A stretch of 64,000 nucleotides of DNA from Apostichopus japonicus (Eukaryota; Echinodermata; Holothuroidea; Aspidochirotida; Stichopodidae). The stretch is from NCBI RefSeq assembly GCF_037975245.1, contig NC_092571.1, forward strand, positions 3,268,501 through 3,332,500, read 5' to 3'. This document shows positions 49,439-60,313 of the stretch, in pieces (within the stretch, counting starts at the first letter, position 1; every line of letters begins with the position of its first letter). The position numbers were made by a program, and so were the translations under genes. The notes beneath the pieces were generated by a model. That model had not been told where the DNA came from and searched no databases. It worked only from the letters and a program-made list of their open reading frames with translations.

Positions 49439-51175
49439 ATGGATACATTATGGATATGTTTTGCTGTGCTTTTTGCTTCAGTTACTGTATCTTATCAAGA
49501 CATATATTCGGTAACAACTTCCAATAAATTACCAGTGGAAGTTAGAGAACTAGAGGAGGTTGTACTTAAGTGTACTATTAAGACGTCAGGGACATCTCTA
49601 CTTTTCCAGTGGTTATTAGACGACAACGTAGTTACTAATGGATCTCAAGTCTCGGATGAAAACTATAATGTGACCATGTTTGAAAAGCGACGAGGCGTGT
49701 ATTTCTATAATCTCAACATTAAACAGGTGAATAGAACTGACCATGGTAGGTGGACATGCAAAGCAATAGAGGGTTCTACAATTGTCAGTGGAAAAAATAA
49801 AATAATTGTAACTGTATATTATTCACCCGATAGCTCGTACCCAATGTGCGATCTGCAAAGTACATCGGTAATGTGTAAAACTCAAGAAGGTAACCCAAAA
49901 GTTTCCCTTAAGTGGTTTACGGAGAGAGCAGAAGAACAGTTGAATTTGAAACCCTCGTCTGTAAGAACTGTTGATGGAGTCATAAAGTCAGAGGTATTAA
50001 TCGAATCACTTCGACCACCAGTTTGGTTTAAAGAAAATATTGTTTGTGAAACAGATTTTGGGCGTTGTTCTATTAACAAAACGGATGTTTACAATAGTAC
50101 TTCTGTCAGCATAGTAAGTAAAGCGGACAGTAATGAGGTGATCGTTTATTGCAACGTCAGTAACCCACTTTCAGATGGGAGCGTGATATTGGAGAGGAAT
50201 GACACTTCCATAGAGGGTCGAATGACCCAAGAGGGAAGTCACGCAACCATTAGCTTTATAGATGGCGGGTATGGATACCGGCAAGAGACAATCCACTGCA
50301 GATATCTTTGGGGTATTATGGATTACCACCACGATATGATCGAGGTCATGATTCCCCTGCCTGCGCCAAGTTCTACGATGGTTCAATCTACGACCATCGT
50401 AACTGAAATGGAGTTAACTACAACTCTTTTTGATGTTTCATCAACCGAGCCGCCATCACTCAACTTTCTAAGTACATCTTCAAATGATGATGACGACACC
50501 ACCAGTGAAACGAGTATGCGTACGTCATCGTATACATCATCGTATACATCGCTCACGGATATCGACGATTATGAGACATTGTTAACACATTTGGACGATT
50601 TATCAACAGCTCCACCTTCGCCGAATACTTTAAGAACATCTTCAGGTGACTATGACGACCCCACAAGCGAAAAGATTCCGCAAAGCAGTATGATTGCATC
50701 GACCAAAAACATTGACGACAATATATCAGTGGAGTTGACTACATTGTCCGTGGAAAATGACGCCGTAACGACACCTCACGATATGACATCTAGGATAGAT
50801 GACACTATGTCATCCGGGGATAACTTTAATACGTTATTACCAAACGAATATGTGATGACGACGAAGGACGTGACATCAAAATTGCAAAGTATCATTAAGT
50901 CGACTCAAAGTATGCTCAGTACAAAGAAGGTTGCAACAGGTGATATAAGACCGACACTGCCTTTGCTGCCGCCGGAAGAGAACCTGTCTCCACCAGATTG
51001 GCGACCAGCAAACATCACACTCATCGTTCTCTCCTTAGTGGCTATTTTTGTGATATCTCTAGTAGCTGTTATCATTTATCAAAAATGGAAAGAAAAGACG
51101 GGTTCTTACTCTCCGCCGACAACGACCTCTGCCAAAACTCAAGGAACCCTGTCTTCTTTTAAACATAAATACTGA
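49439..51175 (+). CDS. Single-exon Ig-like type I membrane protein with long acidic Ser/Thr stalk (paralog B)
   Basis: 578 residues, uninterrupted, starting at ATG 49439; the longer open frame begins at TTG and is ignored. Residues 1-19 are a signal peptide (MDTLWICFAVLFASVTVSYQ). Ig-like domain 1 has Cys45, Trp58 and DHGRWTC (Cys107). Domain 2 has SPDSSYPMC, CKTQEGNP, Trp159 and Cys203. Domain 3 has Cys238 and Cys287 and ends CRYLWG, as paralog A ends CRLQWG. Residues 310-522 form a low-complexity stalk rich in Ser, Thr, Asp and Pro, likely O-glycosylated and negatively charged, with an internal duplication (PPSLNFLSTSSNDDDDTTSE at 338 and PPSPNTLRTSSGDYDDPTSE at 392). The transmembrane helix is at about 525-547 and the cytoplasmic tail is about 31 residues (QKWKEKTGSYSPP...). 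It shares the signal-peptide end (SYQ), the domain order and the TQEGNP motif with the gene at 42125. Function is unknown; cell-surface recognition is inferred. Confidence 0.9.
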   Translation: MDTLWICFAVLFASVTVSYQDIYSVTTSNKLPVEVRELEEVVLKCTIKTSGTSLLFQWLLDDNVVTNGSQVSDENYNVTMFEKRRGVYFYNLNIKQVNRTDHGRWTCKAIEGSTIVSGKNKIIVTVYYSPDSSYPMCDLQSTSVMCKTQEGNPKVSLKWFTERAEEQLNLKPSSVRTVDGVIKSEVLIESLRPPVWFKENIVCETDFGRCSINKTDVYNSTSVSIVSKADSNEVIVYCNVSNPLSDGSVILERNDTSIEGRMTQEGSHATISFIDGGYGYRQETIHCRYLWGIMDYHHDMIEVMIPLPAPSSTMVQSTTIVTEMELTTTLFDVSSTEPPSLNFLSTSSNDDDDTTSETSMRTSSYTSSYTSLTDIDDYETLLTHLDDLSTAPPSPNTLRTSSGDYDDPTSEKIPQSSMIASTKNIDDNISVELTTLSVENDAVTTPHDMTSRIDDTMSSGDNFNTLLPNEYVMTTKDVTSKLQSIIKSTQSMLSTKKVATGDIRPTLPLLPPEENLSPPDWRPANITLIVLSLVAIFVISLVAVIIYQKWKEKTGSYSPPTTTSAKTQGTLSSFKHKY

Positions 51176-51667
51176 GGATTTTGTAGGGAATTGATTAGTA
51201 AGAACGGATTAGAAATGTGAGGGAAGCCAGTTCCCCTCTCCTATGGGAAAGGATGCGAAAACAATCATTGCACGTGTATTCTCTTTTTATTGTGAAAACA
51301 CATTGTTCAAGGTAACTTCACTATATAGTGAGACATACTCTACAATGATAATGGCAACAGGAAAATATATTTCACTGCTCGAAAAGTAATGAATGGTAAG
51401 GTAAACGAAACCACCGAAAAGATTTTATATATGTCTTAAATCCGGTTTACTTTGTCATTTCCTGTCCGCCTGCAGTCCTTCTGGTGATTCTACTTATTAA
51501 ACATGAAACAGTTAAACTACATGAAATAAGGTATCACGTATTTCTTTAAACGATAGTGAATGTTTATCACTTTGACCGTTATAATAATGTGATGTAGTTT
51601 TGTATTTTCATGGTGATAATTTGCAATATTTTTTATTTGTAAAGAGTTGGTATAGTTTTGTATGAGC

Positions 51668-51673
51668 AATAAA
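51668..51673 (+). promoter_or_regulatory. Candidate polyadenylation signal of Ig gene B
   Basis: AATAAA about 495 nt after the stop codon of the second Ig-like gene. Confidence 0.4.
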
Positions 51674-51787
51674 TTTTATTAAAACTAAATCATGTGGCAA
51701 GAAAACAAGTCATACGTATTTTCTAAGAAGGGCTAAGTCTAAAGTATGGAAGCTCAATTTTATCTTCTTAAATATGCGCATACTTAC

Positions 51788-51895
51788 ATAACTTCTTCCA
51801 TCAGGGCGTATGTATTAGATGGTATTACATTCATTCCTGTACTGAAGAACTTTTCTTTGATGCTATAACAGATATAGTCGTGCAAGATACGTCTC
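51788..51895 (-). CDS. Orphan exon-like segment, unidentified
   Basis: On the minus strand, an acceptor GTCTTTGCAG is followed by 108 nt open in one frame (RRILHDYICYSIKEKFFSTG, then MNVIPSNTYALMEEV) and a consensus donor GTAAGT. The residues look protein-like, but I recognise no family and found no partner exon in a matching phase. It may belong to a gene extending to the right, or be a relic. Confidence 0.3.
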
Positions 51896-54630
51896 CTGCA
51901 AAGACAAGTTGAACACAAATTATAGTTGTTCTTTTGATGACGTATTGTCACAACAAAGGTCCAAATATCTTTTGCAAATACATCAACAATTTCATTGCAC
52001 AGGGAAGAAGCTAAAGCCAAACTTGCAAAAGTAGAGCCTTAGCTCCTATTAAATTGATATCACATCTTTAGCCTTGTAAACCAATTTAGGCAGGGGGAAA
52101 AAATCTTACATAGGTTTAAGACAAGTGAAGTTGTTACGTAAATGTAAACATATATCCCTGAGTCCGATGAGAGTGACATCGCCTGAGTGACAAATATTCT
52201 TGAGGTGACTGCTTCAATATATTTTTGTAATGACAAACAGTCCACTAGAGCACATTTTTAACATGCACTTTCGTAGTAAAAATAGGTGTGGAGATAATGG
52301 CACTTTTAACGATATGCTGACGCGCTTCCTTACGTCGATGTTACTAAGGATGTAGTTAATCAATTGTTGCATGGCATCCTTATTGAGCAAACCCCTAACC
52401 TTAACTGTTGGATAGATATCGCCATGCCCTAGAGGTAAGATTGGAAGTTTTTAACTGACTTTCCCTCTGTTAATTAAATTTCCTGGTCACAAGGTATACC
52501 ACTATGTTGTCAACTATACTCTCTCCTCCTCAAATTGTAATGACGGTCCGAATTTGATATGAATTCTCTGATATTATTATCGGATAGTCTCGGACGTTGA
52601 GGAGGTACTATTATAGACCGAAATAGTTACTTAATTGTTAAATTTAACTAGCAATCATGTAATCTGTCTTAAATTGAGAGGAGGGTAGCCTTTAGTGAAA
52701 AATTATACTACCATTATCTGTTTTCATTACAAAGAGAACTAAACTGTTCTTGTTTTATAGATCGAGTACACAGTCGGTACTAAGCTATGCACGTAGACAT
52801 CGAATACGGAAAATAAGTAATGAGTATATCCCATTGTCTTATAATCAAAATCCTCACGTGAAATATCACTAACTATCAAGACGAATTTTATTTGGTATGT
52901 CATGTATGTCTGGGAAGTCCCATAAATCACGAGCGATGGTTAAGTGTCGGAAGCAGCCACTTACCTTTAGTGAAATTTCCTTCAGTTGATTCGGTTTATA
53001 AGGTTACATTCAAATTGACATTATGCATGGCTTTAAGTTACTTGCTGAATACATCATTGAAACCTAATAGTCAAAATTTGGACACTGTCAACTATATATA
53101 ACATAAGACATATACAAATTGTAAACCTATGAGTAAAGCCTGTTGCGAAGTCTTCGTCAAGTTTCGTCAATTGGCAAGTACCATCTTCTACCATGAACTA
53201 CGTGTTTATATCTATGTTCCACCACTCATCAGATTCAATTAAGCTACACACGGAAAATAAATCCGTAATTCTGTACGAAAACTAGGACGTAATTTGTTTT
53301 CTTTGCGTTCAAAAAGTTCGCAGTTAGTTGACAGTTAGCGTCATCCATTTAAATGATTTTCGTGACATGAGTCACACTACATGACAATAGTCACGTTACT
53401 CAGTCTGATTTGTCTACTTTGAGTGTTCATGTTTCTATTCAAAAGGTAAACACAATGTCAACATTGTCAGAAATCTGTCATGACATTAACTTAATAATCA
53501 AAAGCAAAATAGCTTTAGTCAAAGTGTTTGCGATGAGCGATATAAATTATGTTGCAAACACATCTATATAGATGCTTTAAGAAGGCCGCATTCTTGGCAG
53601 CTTAAAGGGGGACACAACCACATTCGTTAGCCAATATAGGGCTATGGCAGTAATATGTGAGAAGCAGAACTGCCTGAGAAAAGCTAAGAAATATCTTTGT
53701 TCGTTTTGGAGACTATAGCTTAACATTTGTGTTTGGGTGAAGTTTGTTTTGTAAGTCTATATTGTGATAAAGCCTGCACTAGGATCTGAGACCTTGTATA
53801 CTTGCTATTTAATATTAATTTAATACATATTTGAATACTTGCTATTTGTTCGTTCTTTTTACATGTTTAAGCTAAAATTTACAAAATGTTGACATTTAAG
53901 CTAATGCTATCATCAGGATATTTTAACAGTTGAAATATTTAGATTCAAGGCATTTGCAAAAGTCATTTTCATTACAGAAAACAAACCATTTAATATGTGG
54001 AGAAAACGAAACTATCACATGCGGCTTTATGACGTGTTATCAAGACTTGTTCAAGCCTTACTGATTAAAGAATATTAAATATGTTAACTCCTAATTCGAA
54101 TAAGACTTTTCGTGGCTGTTTGGGAAGTTATTGATGATGGTTCTTCCTATCACATAGCCCAATGATGATGTGTGAGTCTGTGTCCGTTTATAAACAAGGA
54201 TATAGGTTTTTGTCACATCCAGGTAGCATAATCAAACACTTTTCGTCTATATATATATATATATATATCATGTATTACTGTAGTCTGCATTTGCGTGTAA
54301 GATATATCTCATGTTTCCATGAGGAAATAAAAAGCTGCCTTACACACGTTTCGAGAATGAAAATATATTAATCAACTGTGTCGCCTTCCTTTATATAGTA
54401 TCAGGATGTTTTCTTAATGAGTCATACAGAGCTTTATCGGAAACACCTTTTTTGTATTGCGTTGTTTCATATATCCCACTTTATGTGTAATCTGAGACAT
54501 ATTATGAAGTTGTTAGCATACATTATAACGGACAACTGTAAAGTTTCATGACAGCTGAAAGCATCATTCAAGTCAATCGTGAAACATAAAGACAACGGTG
54601 AAAAAAATAAACTGATATGAAACCTATACC
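51896..54630. other. Intergenic, no gene recognised
   Basis: A short TA run at about 54248-54268. Short open frames only, none recognisable. Confidence 0.45.
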
Positions 54631-54633
54631 AAT

Positions 54634-55228
54634 CAGGCGCGGATCCAGAGGGGGGGTCCAGGGGGTCCGGACCCCCTGCTCTTGGCCCAAAAAAAAAAAG
54701 AGGAAAAAATGAGAAAAAAAAAGAGAGAGGTGCTTTGCATGGCTAAATTGAAGGGGGTACCCTGTTGTACTTAAATATCCAAGAATTTCACAATGGATAG
54801 AGGGAAACCCACTCCCCTTAGACCCTAGGATCACTGGAGGCCAAACCCCTCACCCTTCCAGAATCCTGGATCTGGCCCTGCATCAAACAGTGGTGACGGA
54901 ACGGGAGGGGGGTTGGGGGCTAAAGGCATTATGATTTTTGTATCATCTCAACTCAATTGATATGTATTACCATATTTCATAGATTGTTTTTTTCTCATCA
55001 ACTGAGAAATCGCAGACATGAGATCCATATTTTCAGGCTAGGTACATGCAGCTTAGAATACTCGGGAAGTGCCGTTTCCGGCCATCTGGGGGGTTTGCAA
55101 AGCTAAAAATGTTCTGGTACGCTCCGGGCCAACCGATGGTGGCGCTCCACTTAGATAGTCTTACGTTCAGGCGCGGCTGGACCAGTCAGACCCCCCCCCC
55201 CTGTCATAAATCCTGCATCCGCCCCTGC
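54634..55228. mobile_element. hAT-like element(s) related to the 1220-bp transposon
   Basis: The left end CAGGCGCGGATCCAGAG and the right end GCATCCGCCCCTG have the usual CAGGGGCGGATCC-like hAT termini. An inner TCCTGGATCTGGCCCTG at about 54864 could be the true end of a shorter first element. From about 55060 the sequence (AAGTGCCGTTTCCGGCCATC, GATGGTGGCGCTCCACTTAG) matches, inverted, the interior of the element at 22535. No clean 8-bp duplication was found, so the limits are approximate. Confidence 0.6.
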
Positions 55229-55233
55229 CAATA

Positions 55234-55884
55234 TCACAATGGATTTCTAATTTAGATTATTTAATATCCTGTTTCTTTGCCAAATGCTTCGTTAAAACAA
55301 TTTCCAAGTAAACAGTTTTACAATATTTTGTAGTAAGATGTGACAACCGTTGGTATTGGCTAATATGTATTGTAAGCGAGTGTGTATAAATGTTGATAGG
55401 AAAACTGAGAGAAAAAACAGATATTTAAACGGAACTCACGATATCTGTAACCCGTAATTGCCATCTAGCATATTATTGTTTTGTTTCAAACCCAATCGCT
55501 TAGAACTAGTGACTAAGATAAATAGTTTTATTTAGAAGAAATATTAGGCATATAGTGTACATTCATAGTTTACTCCTAAACGCCTTCATATATGTTATGA
55601 AGGAAGCATTTATAAAAACGTATGTGAAATTTAAAAAAAGAAATAAATATTTCTAGTTTCCATAAATGTTCAACATAAATCAATAAGAGCCAATACGAAT
55701 GTTCGACGTGTACCCACTTCAATTTCAGAGGAGAGCTTTGTATTTTTCAATCCAACCGGTTTATTATGAACGGCACGTTAAATGAAACTTCCGAACAGCA
55801 TGTGCGTGGGAAGGGGATGGGTTATTTTCACGACACAGACGTACAAACAATACTACTTCTAAAGCATTGGAGCGCATGATTTGT
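55234..55884. other. Left flank of the foldback element, nothing recognised
   Basis: AT-rich sequence with no recognisable gene or repeat. Confidence 0.4.
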
Positions 55885-57661
55885 AGACCGGCAGCCCAGA
55901 GCACTTTCATCAAACGAACGAGGTACCAATATCTGAGTATTGGAACATTTGTGGAAAAACCCAGTATATCCAAAAGTGGACGTCTGCCGTGGTCGCTCTG
56001 CTGCATGTGGCCCATGGGGCCGGTTAAAGGGGGCCAAAAAATGCATCTGATCAAACGAACGAGGTACCACTTGAAACCAATGTCAACTTAATGCATGAAT
56101 GCCACATAGTACTGAATGGCCCATGACAGACAAATTTTCTGCTGCAAAGGGCCCGCCAGACGCCCCAAAAGGGCCCCTAAAAATGCATCTGATCAAACGA
56201 ACGAGGTACCACTTGAAACCAATGTCAACTTAATGCATGAATGCCACAAAGTAATGAATGGCCCATGCCAGACAAATTTTCTGCTGCTAAGGGCCCGCCA
56301 GACGCCCCCAAATATGGCCCAAATGCCCATTATCGTAGCATTGACCCAGATTAAATATGCAAGGTACCACTCAAAACCGGTTTGGAATGTTCGGGTTGAC
56401 CTTACAGACTATGGAAATAATCATGCCAGACAAATTTTCTGCTACAAAGGGCCCGCCAGACGCCCCAAAAGGGCCCCTTAAAATGAATTTGATGAAACGA
56501 ACGAGGTACCACTTGAAACCAATGTCAACTTAATGCATGAATGCCACAAAGTAATGAATGGCCCATGCCAGACAAATTTTCTGCTGCTAAGGGCCCTCCA
56601 GACGCCCCTAAATATGGCCCAAATGCCCATTATCGTAGCATTGACCCAGATTAAATATGCAAGGTACTACTCAAAACCGGTTTAGAATGTTCGGGTTGAT
56701 CTTACAGACTATGCAAATAATCATGCCAGACAAATTTTCTGCTACAAAGGGGCCAACAGACACACTAAAAAAAGGGCCCCCAAATGGGCTATGATCAATC
56801 ATAGTTGGTACCACAAAAAAACCAATATCAAATGCAAAGGTACTTTCCACAGATTAAAGAACTGCCAATGCAAGACAAATTTTCTTCTGCATAGGTCCCA
56901 CCAGATAGAAAGAATAGGTTGCCCAATGCGGCCCTATATGGGCCTAATGGATTGTATATTGATGCAGAATATATGTGCCTTGTGACATGACATTTGTAAC
57001 ATTCCACAGAGTAAAGAAATGCCAATGCAATACAAATTTTCTTCTGCAAAAGGCCCTCCACATGTAAAAGAAATATGCAGTTTAAATAGTTAAGATGCCA
57101 CAAGAAACCAATCTATAACAATCAAGAACATCCTGAATTATTCAAATTCCTTCCCGCTACATAGGCCAATGGAATAATGAGATTAGTATACTAGTAGGTG
57201 TATCAATTACTGAACATTTCATTGAGCAAAACAAAAATGACGCGAACTCAGTCTTTGAGGGAGATCCTGACAGTTATAATGCATTCTCAAATCCATTCTT
57301 GTTCCTTTTATCTATTCTTTTTCCTTTTATCCAGTCAGTACTTTGTATCGTGAGCAGTGTTTAACTTGACAGTTACTTTGTTTCGCTGGAAACACTGGAG
57401 CAGATTAAAATCAGTTTATGTATTGTAAATAAGAAACCAAAAATCATTTTGTATCTTAAAACACTGTGTTTACGTTAGCATTGTAAATCTACAAAGTTTA
57501 AAATCTTGAGAAAGAACGCTTAAGTGTCATCTTAAGACATACATGTAGTCGAACAAAAGAGATTGTTTTGTTTCTTAAGCTCAGACAAAGAAGCAATTAT
57601 CAAACAGTGGTGAAAATGCTTTATAACGTGTACTTAACGATAAAGGTTTGGGTTGAAAGTA

Positions 57662-57754
57662 ATGCTTCAATTATGTATCTTTTAAAAACCATATTGGACA
57701 GTTTCAAGTTGAAACTGTCCAATATGGTTTTTAAAAGATACATAATTGAAGCAT
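57662..57754. repeat. Perfect 46-bp-arm hairpin with a 1-nt spacer
   Basis: The 93 bp from 57662 to 57754 is a perfect inverted repeat centred on G57708 (left arm begins ATGCTTCAATTATGTATC; centre TTCAAGTTGAA). It lies in the unique spacer of the foldback element. Near-identical peptides read on both strands because of this symmetry. Confidence 0.97.
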
Positions 57755-58310
57755 AGAAATGTATATGTACCTTTATGCTAGGTACACTCTTTAAAGGACT
57801 TAAAATGCTAAGATTGAACAAACAAATACTGATATCACCACGTATAACTCCATTCCCTGATACAAAATATAAAATGAGTAATTGGCGTATATTACTCCAT
57901 CTTGGTCTTTTAGAACTTCCATCATTACACTAATTCAATTCGAATAGCTTGTAACAAGTCCAACAAATAGATGTGGCATCCATTTTTCAGAAATATGAAT
58001 GCTAGATGAGGGTTTTTGTTTTCATCTATGAAGGGATCTTTTACCTTTGAAGAAAGTCATCTTGCTAGTTTAAAATGTACTAAAATCATAATTGGCAAAG
58101 ATAGTAACAAAAGATCATTATGTGATTACTCTGAACATGACACATGTTAGGTTCGAAGTATAAGAACTGAGAATTCATGTCTCTTGACAGTGATTAAACA
58201 CTGGAGTGTGTGCATTGTAAAAAGACACTGCATTTGCCATTCAGACAGATCTCTAAGTTTATGAAAATTAAGTATTCCCATGAACTTGATTCTAAAAAGA
58301 CAATGGAAGC

Positions 58311-58560
58311 TCAAATCAATGTTTCATTGTCGGAGTCATCACTCCAAGATGGTTCAGTACTTGAATCATCGCCATCAAACTCGGAAGCCACGTCTGGTCG
58401 GCTACTTTGAAAATCTTCGCTCAGTTCCCCCTCTTGGAATAGATGATCTGGGAGAGCCGGTCCCTCAAACCAGTCAGGGCTGTAGCACCCATTCTTGCTC
58501 TTCCAACCGTAGTTCTGTGGATCCAAGCCAGGCAAGACTCTTCCTCAGAGTGTTAGAATT
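58311..58560 (-). pseudogene. Possible coding remnant in the foldback spacer
   Basis: A minus-strand open frame without a nearby ATG reads LDPQNYGWKSKNGCYSPDWF, then EGPALPDHLFQEGE and a strongly acidic tail (DGDDSSTEPSWSDDSDNE). The first part has the feel of real coding sequence, possibly from a transposon-encoded protein, but I cannot name the family. Confidence 0.3.
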
Positions 58561-60313
58561 ATAATGTGGGGAACTGTAATTTTTGCCCAGGCCAGCAAAT
58601 CCCAAAATATTTAGAGGCTTAGGTGAAAGTGTTATCTTTACTTTGCTTAGAGCAGCGAATAGCTAAATAAGATAAAACACTGGTCTTGTGTACAGTAACT
58701 CCAATTTATGCTGGAAACAATATAATCATGAGCTTGAAATGTCATGTTACAAGGCACATATATCCAATTCTTTAGACCCATATATAGGGCCACATTGGGC
58801 CACCTATTCTTTCTATCTGGTGGGACCTATGCAGAAGAAAATTTGTCTTGCATTGGCAGTTCTTTACTCTGTGGAAAGTACCTTTGCATTTAATATTGTT
58901 TTTGTGTGGATCCAAACCGGTTTTGAGTGGTATCTTGCATATTTAATCTGGGTCAATGCTACGATAATGGGCATTTTGGGCCATATTTGGGAGCGTCTGG
59001 CGGGCCCTTAGCAGTAGAAAATTTGTCTGGCATAGGCCATTCAGTACTTTGTGGCATTCATGCATTAAGTTGACATTGGTTTCAAGTGGTACCTCGTTCG
59101 TTTGATCAAATGCATTTTTATGGGCCCTTTTGGGGCGTCTGGCGGGCCCTTTGTAGCAGAAAATTTGTCTGGCATGATGATTTCCATAGTCTGTAAGATC
59201 AACCCGAACATTCCAAACCGATTTTGAGTGGTACCTTGCATATTTAATCTGGGTCAATGCTACGCTAATGGGCATTTGGGCCATATTTGGGGGCGTCTGG
59301 CGGGCCCTTAGCAGTAGAAAATTTGTCTGGCATGGGCCATTCAGTACTTTGTGGCATTCATGCATTAAGTTGACATTGGTTTCAAGTGGTACCTCGTTCG
59401 TTTGATCAGATGCATTTTTTATGGCCCTTTTGGGGCGTCTGGCGGGCCTTTGTAGCAGAAAATTTGTCTGGCATGATTATTTCCATAGTCTGTAAGATCA
59501 ACCCGAACATTCCAAACCGGTTTTGAGGGGTACCTTGCATATTTAATCTGGGTCAATGCTACGGTAATGGGCATTTGGGCCATATTTGGGGGCGTCTGGT
59601 GGGCCCTTAGCAGCAGAAAATTTGTCTGGCATAGGCCATTCAGTACTTTGTGGCATTCATGCATTAAGTTGACATTGGTTTCAAGTGGTACCTCGTTCGT
59701 TTGATCAAATTCATTTTAAGGGGCCCTTTTGGGGCGTCTGGCGGGCCCTTTGTAGCAGAAAATTTGTCTGGCATGATTATTTCCATAGTCTGTAAGGTCA
59801 ACCCGAACATTCCAAACCGGTTTTGAGTGGTACCTTGCATATTTAATCTGGGTCAATGCTACGATAATGGGCATTTGGGCCATATGTGGGGGCGTCTGGC
59901 GGGCCCTTAGCAGCAGAAAATTTGTCTGGCATGGGCCATTCATTACTTTGTGGCATTCATGCATTAAGTTGACATTGGTTTCAAGTGGTACCTCGTTCGT
60001 TTGATCAGATGCATTTTTAGGGGCCCTTTTGGGGCGTCTGGCGGGCCCTTTGCAGCAGAAAATTTGTCTGTCATGGGCCATTCAGTACTATGTGGCATTC
60101 ATGCATTAAGTTGACATTGGTTTCAAGTGGTACCTCGTTCGTTTGATCAGATGCATTTTTTGGCCCCCTTTAACCGGCCCCATGGGCCACATGCAGCAGA
60201 GCGACCACGGCAGACGTCCACTTTTGGATATACTGGGTTTTTCCACAAATGTTCCAATACTCAGATATTGGTACCTCGTTCGTTTGATCAAAGTGCTCTG
60301 GGCTGCCGGTCTA

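Larger units (their letters stand above)
55885..60312. mobile_element. 4.4-kb foldback (TU-like) element with tandem-repeat arms
   Basis: Two long inverted arms, about 55885-56996 and 58737-60312, surround a 1.74-kb spacer. The outer tips are AGACCGGCAGCCCAGAGC and its exact inverse. Each arm is made of tandem composite units: GAGGTACCACTTGAAACC occurs at 56061, 56203 and 56503 (spacings about 142 and 300), and its inverse occurs five times on the right (about 59088, 59388, 59686, 59987 and 60127). The right arm therefore has two more 300-bp units. The inner tips also match (CCTTGTGACATGACATTT at 56979 and inverse AAATGTCATGTTACAAGG at 58737). Long inverted arms of tandem repeats define Foldback/TU-type elements, first described in sea urchins. 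No clear target duplication was found. Confidence 0.88.

Noticed and set aside
57568-57821. Matching small open frames on opposite strands
   Set aside because: They mirror each other because of the perfect palindrome at 57662-57754.
56116-60081. Several open frames of 80-140 codons giving similar peptides (CYKGPARRPKRAP) from both strands
   Set aside because: They come from the tandem, inverted units of the foldback element; the same peptide appears from both arms and none has a recognisable domain.
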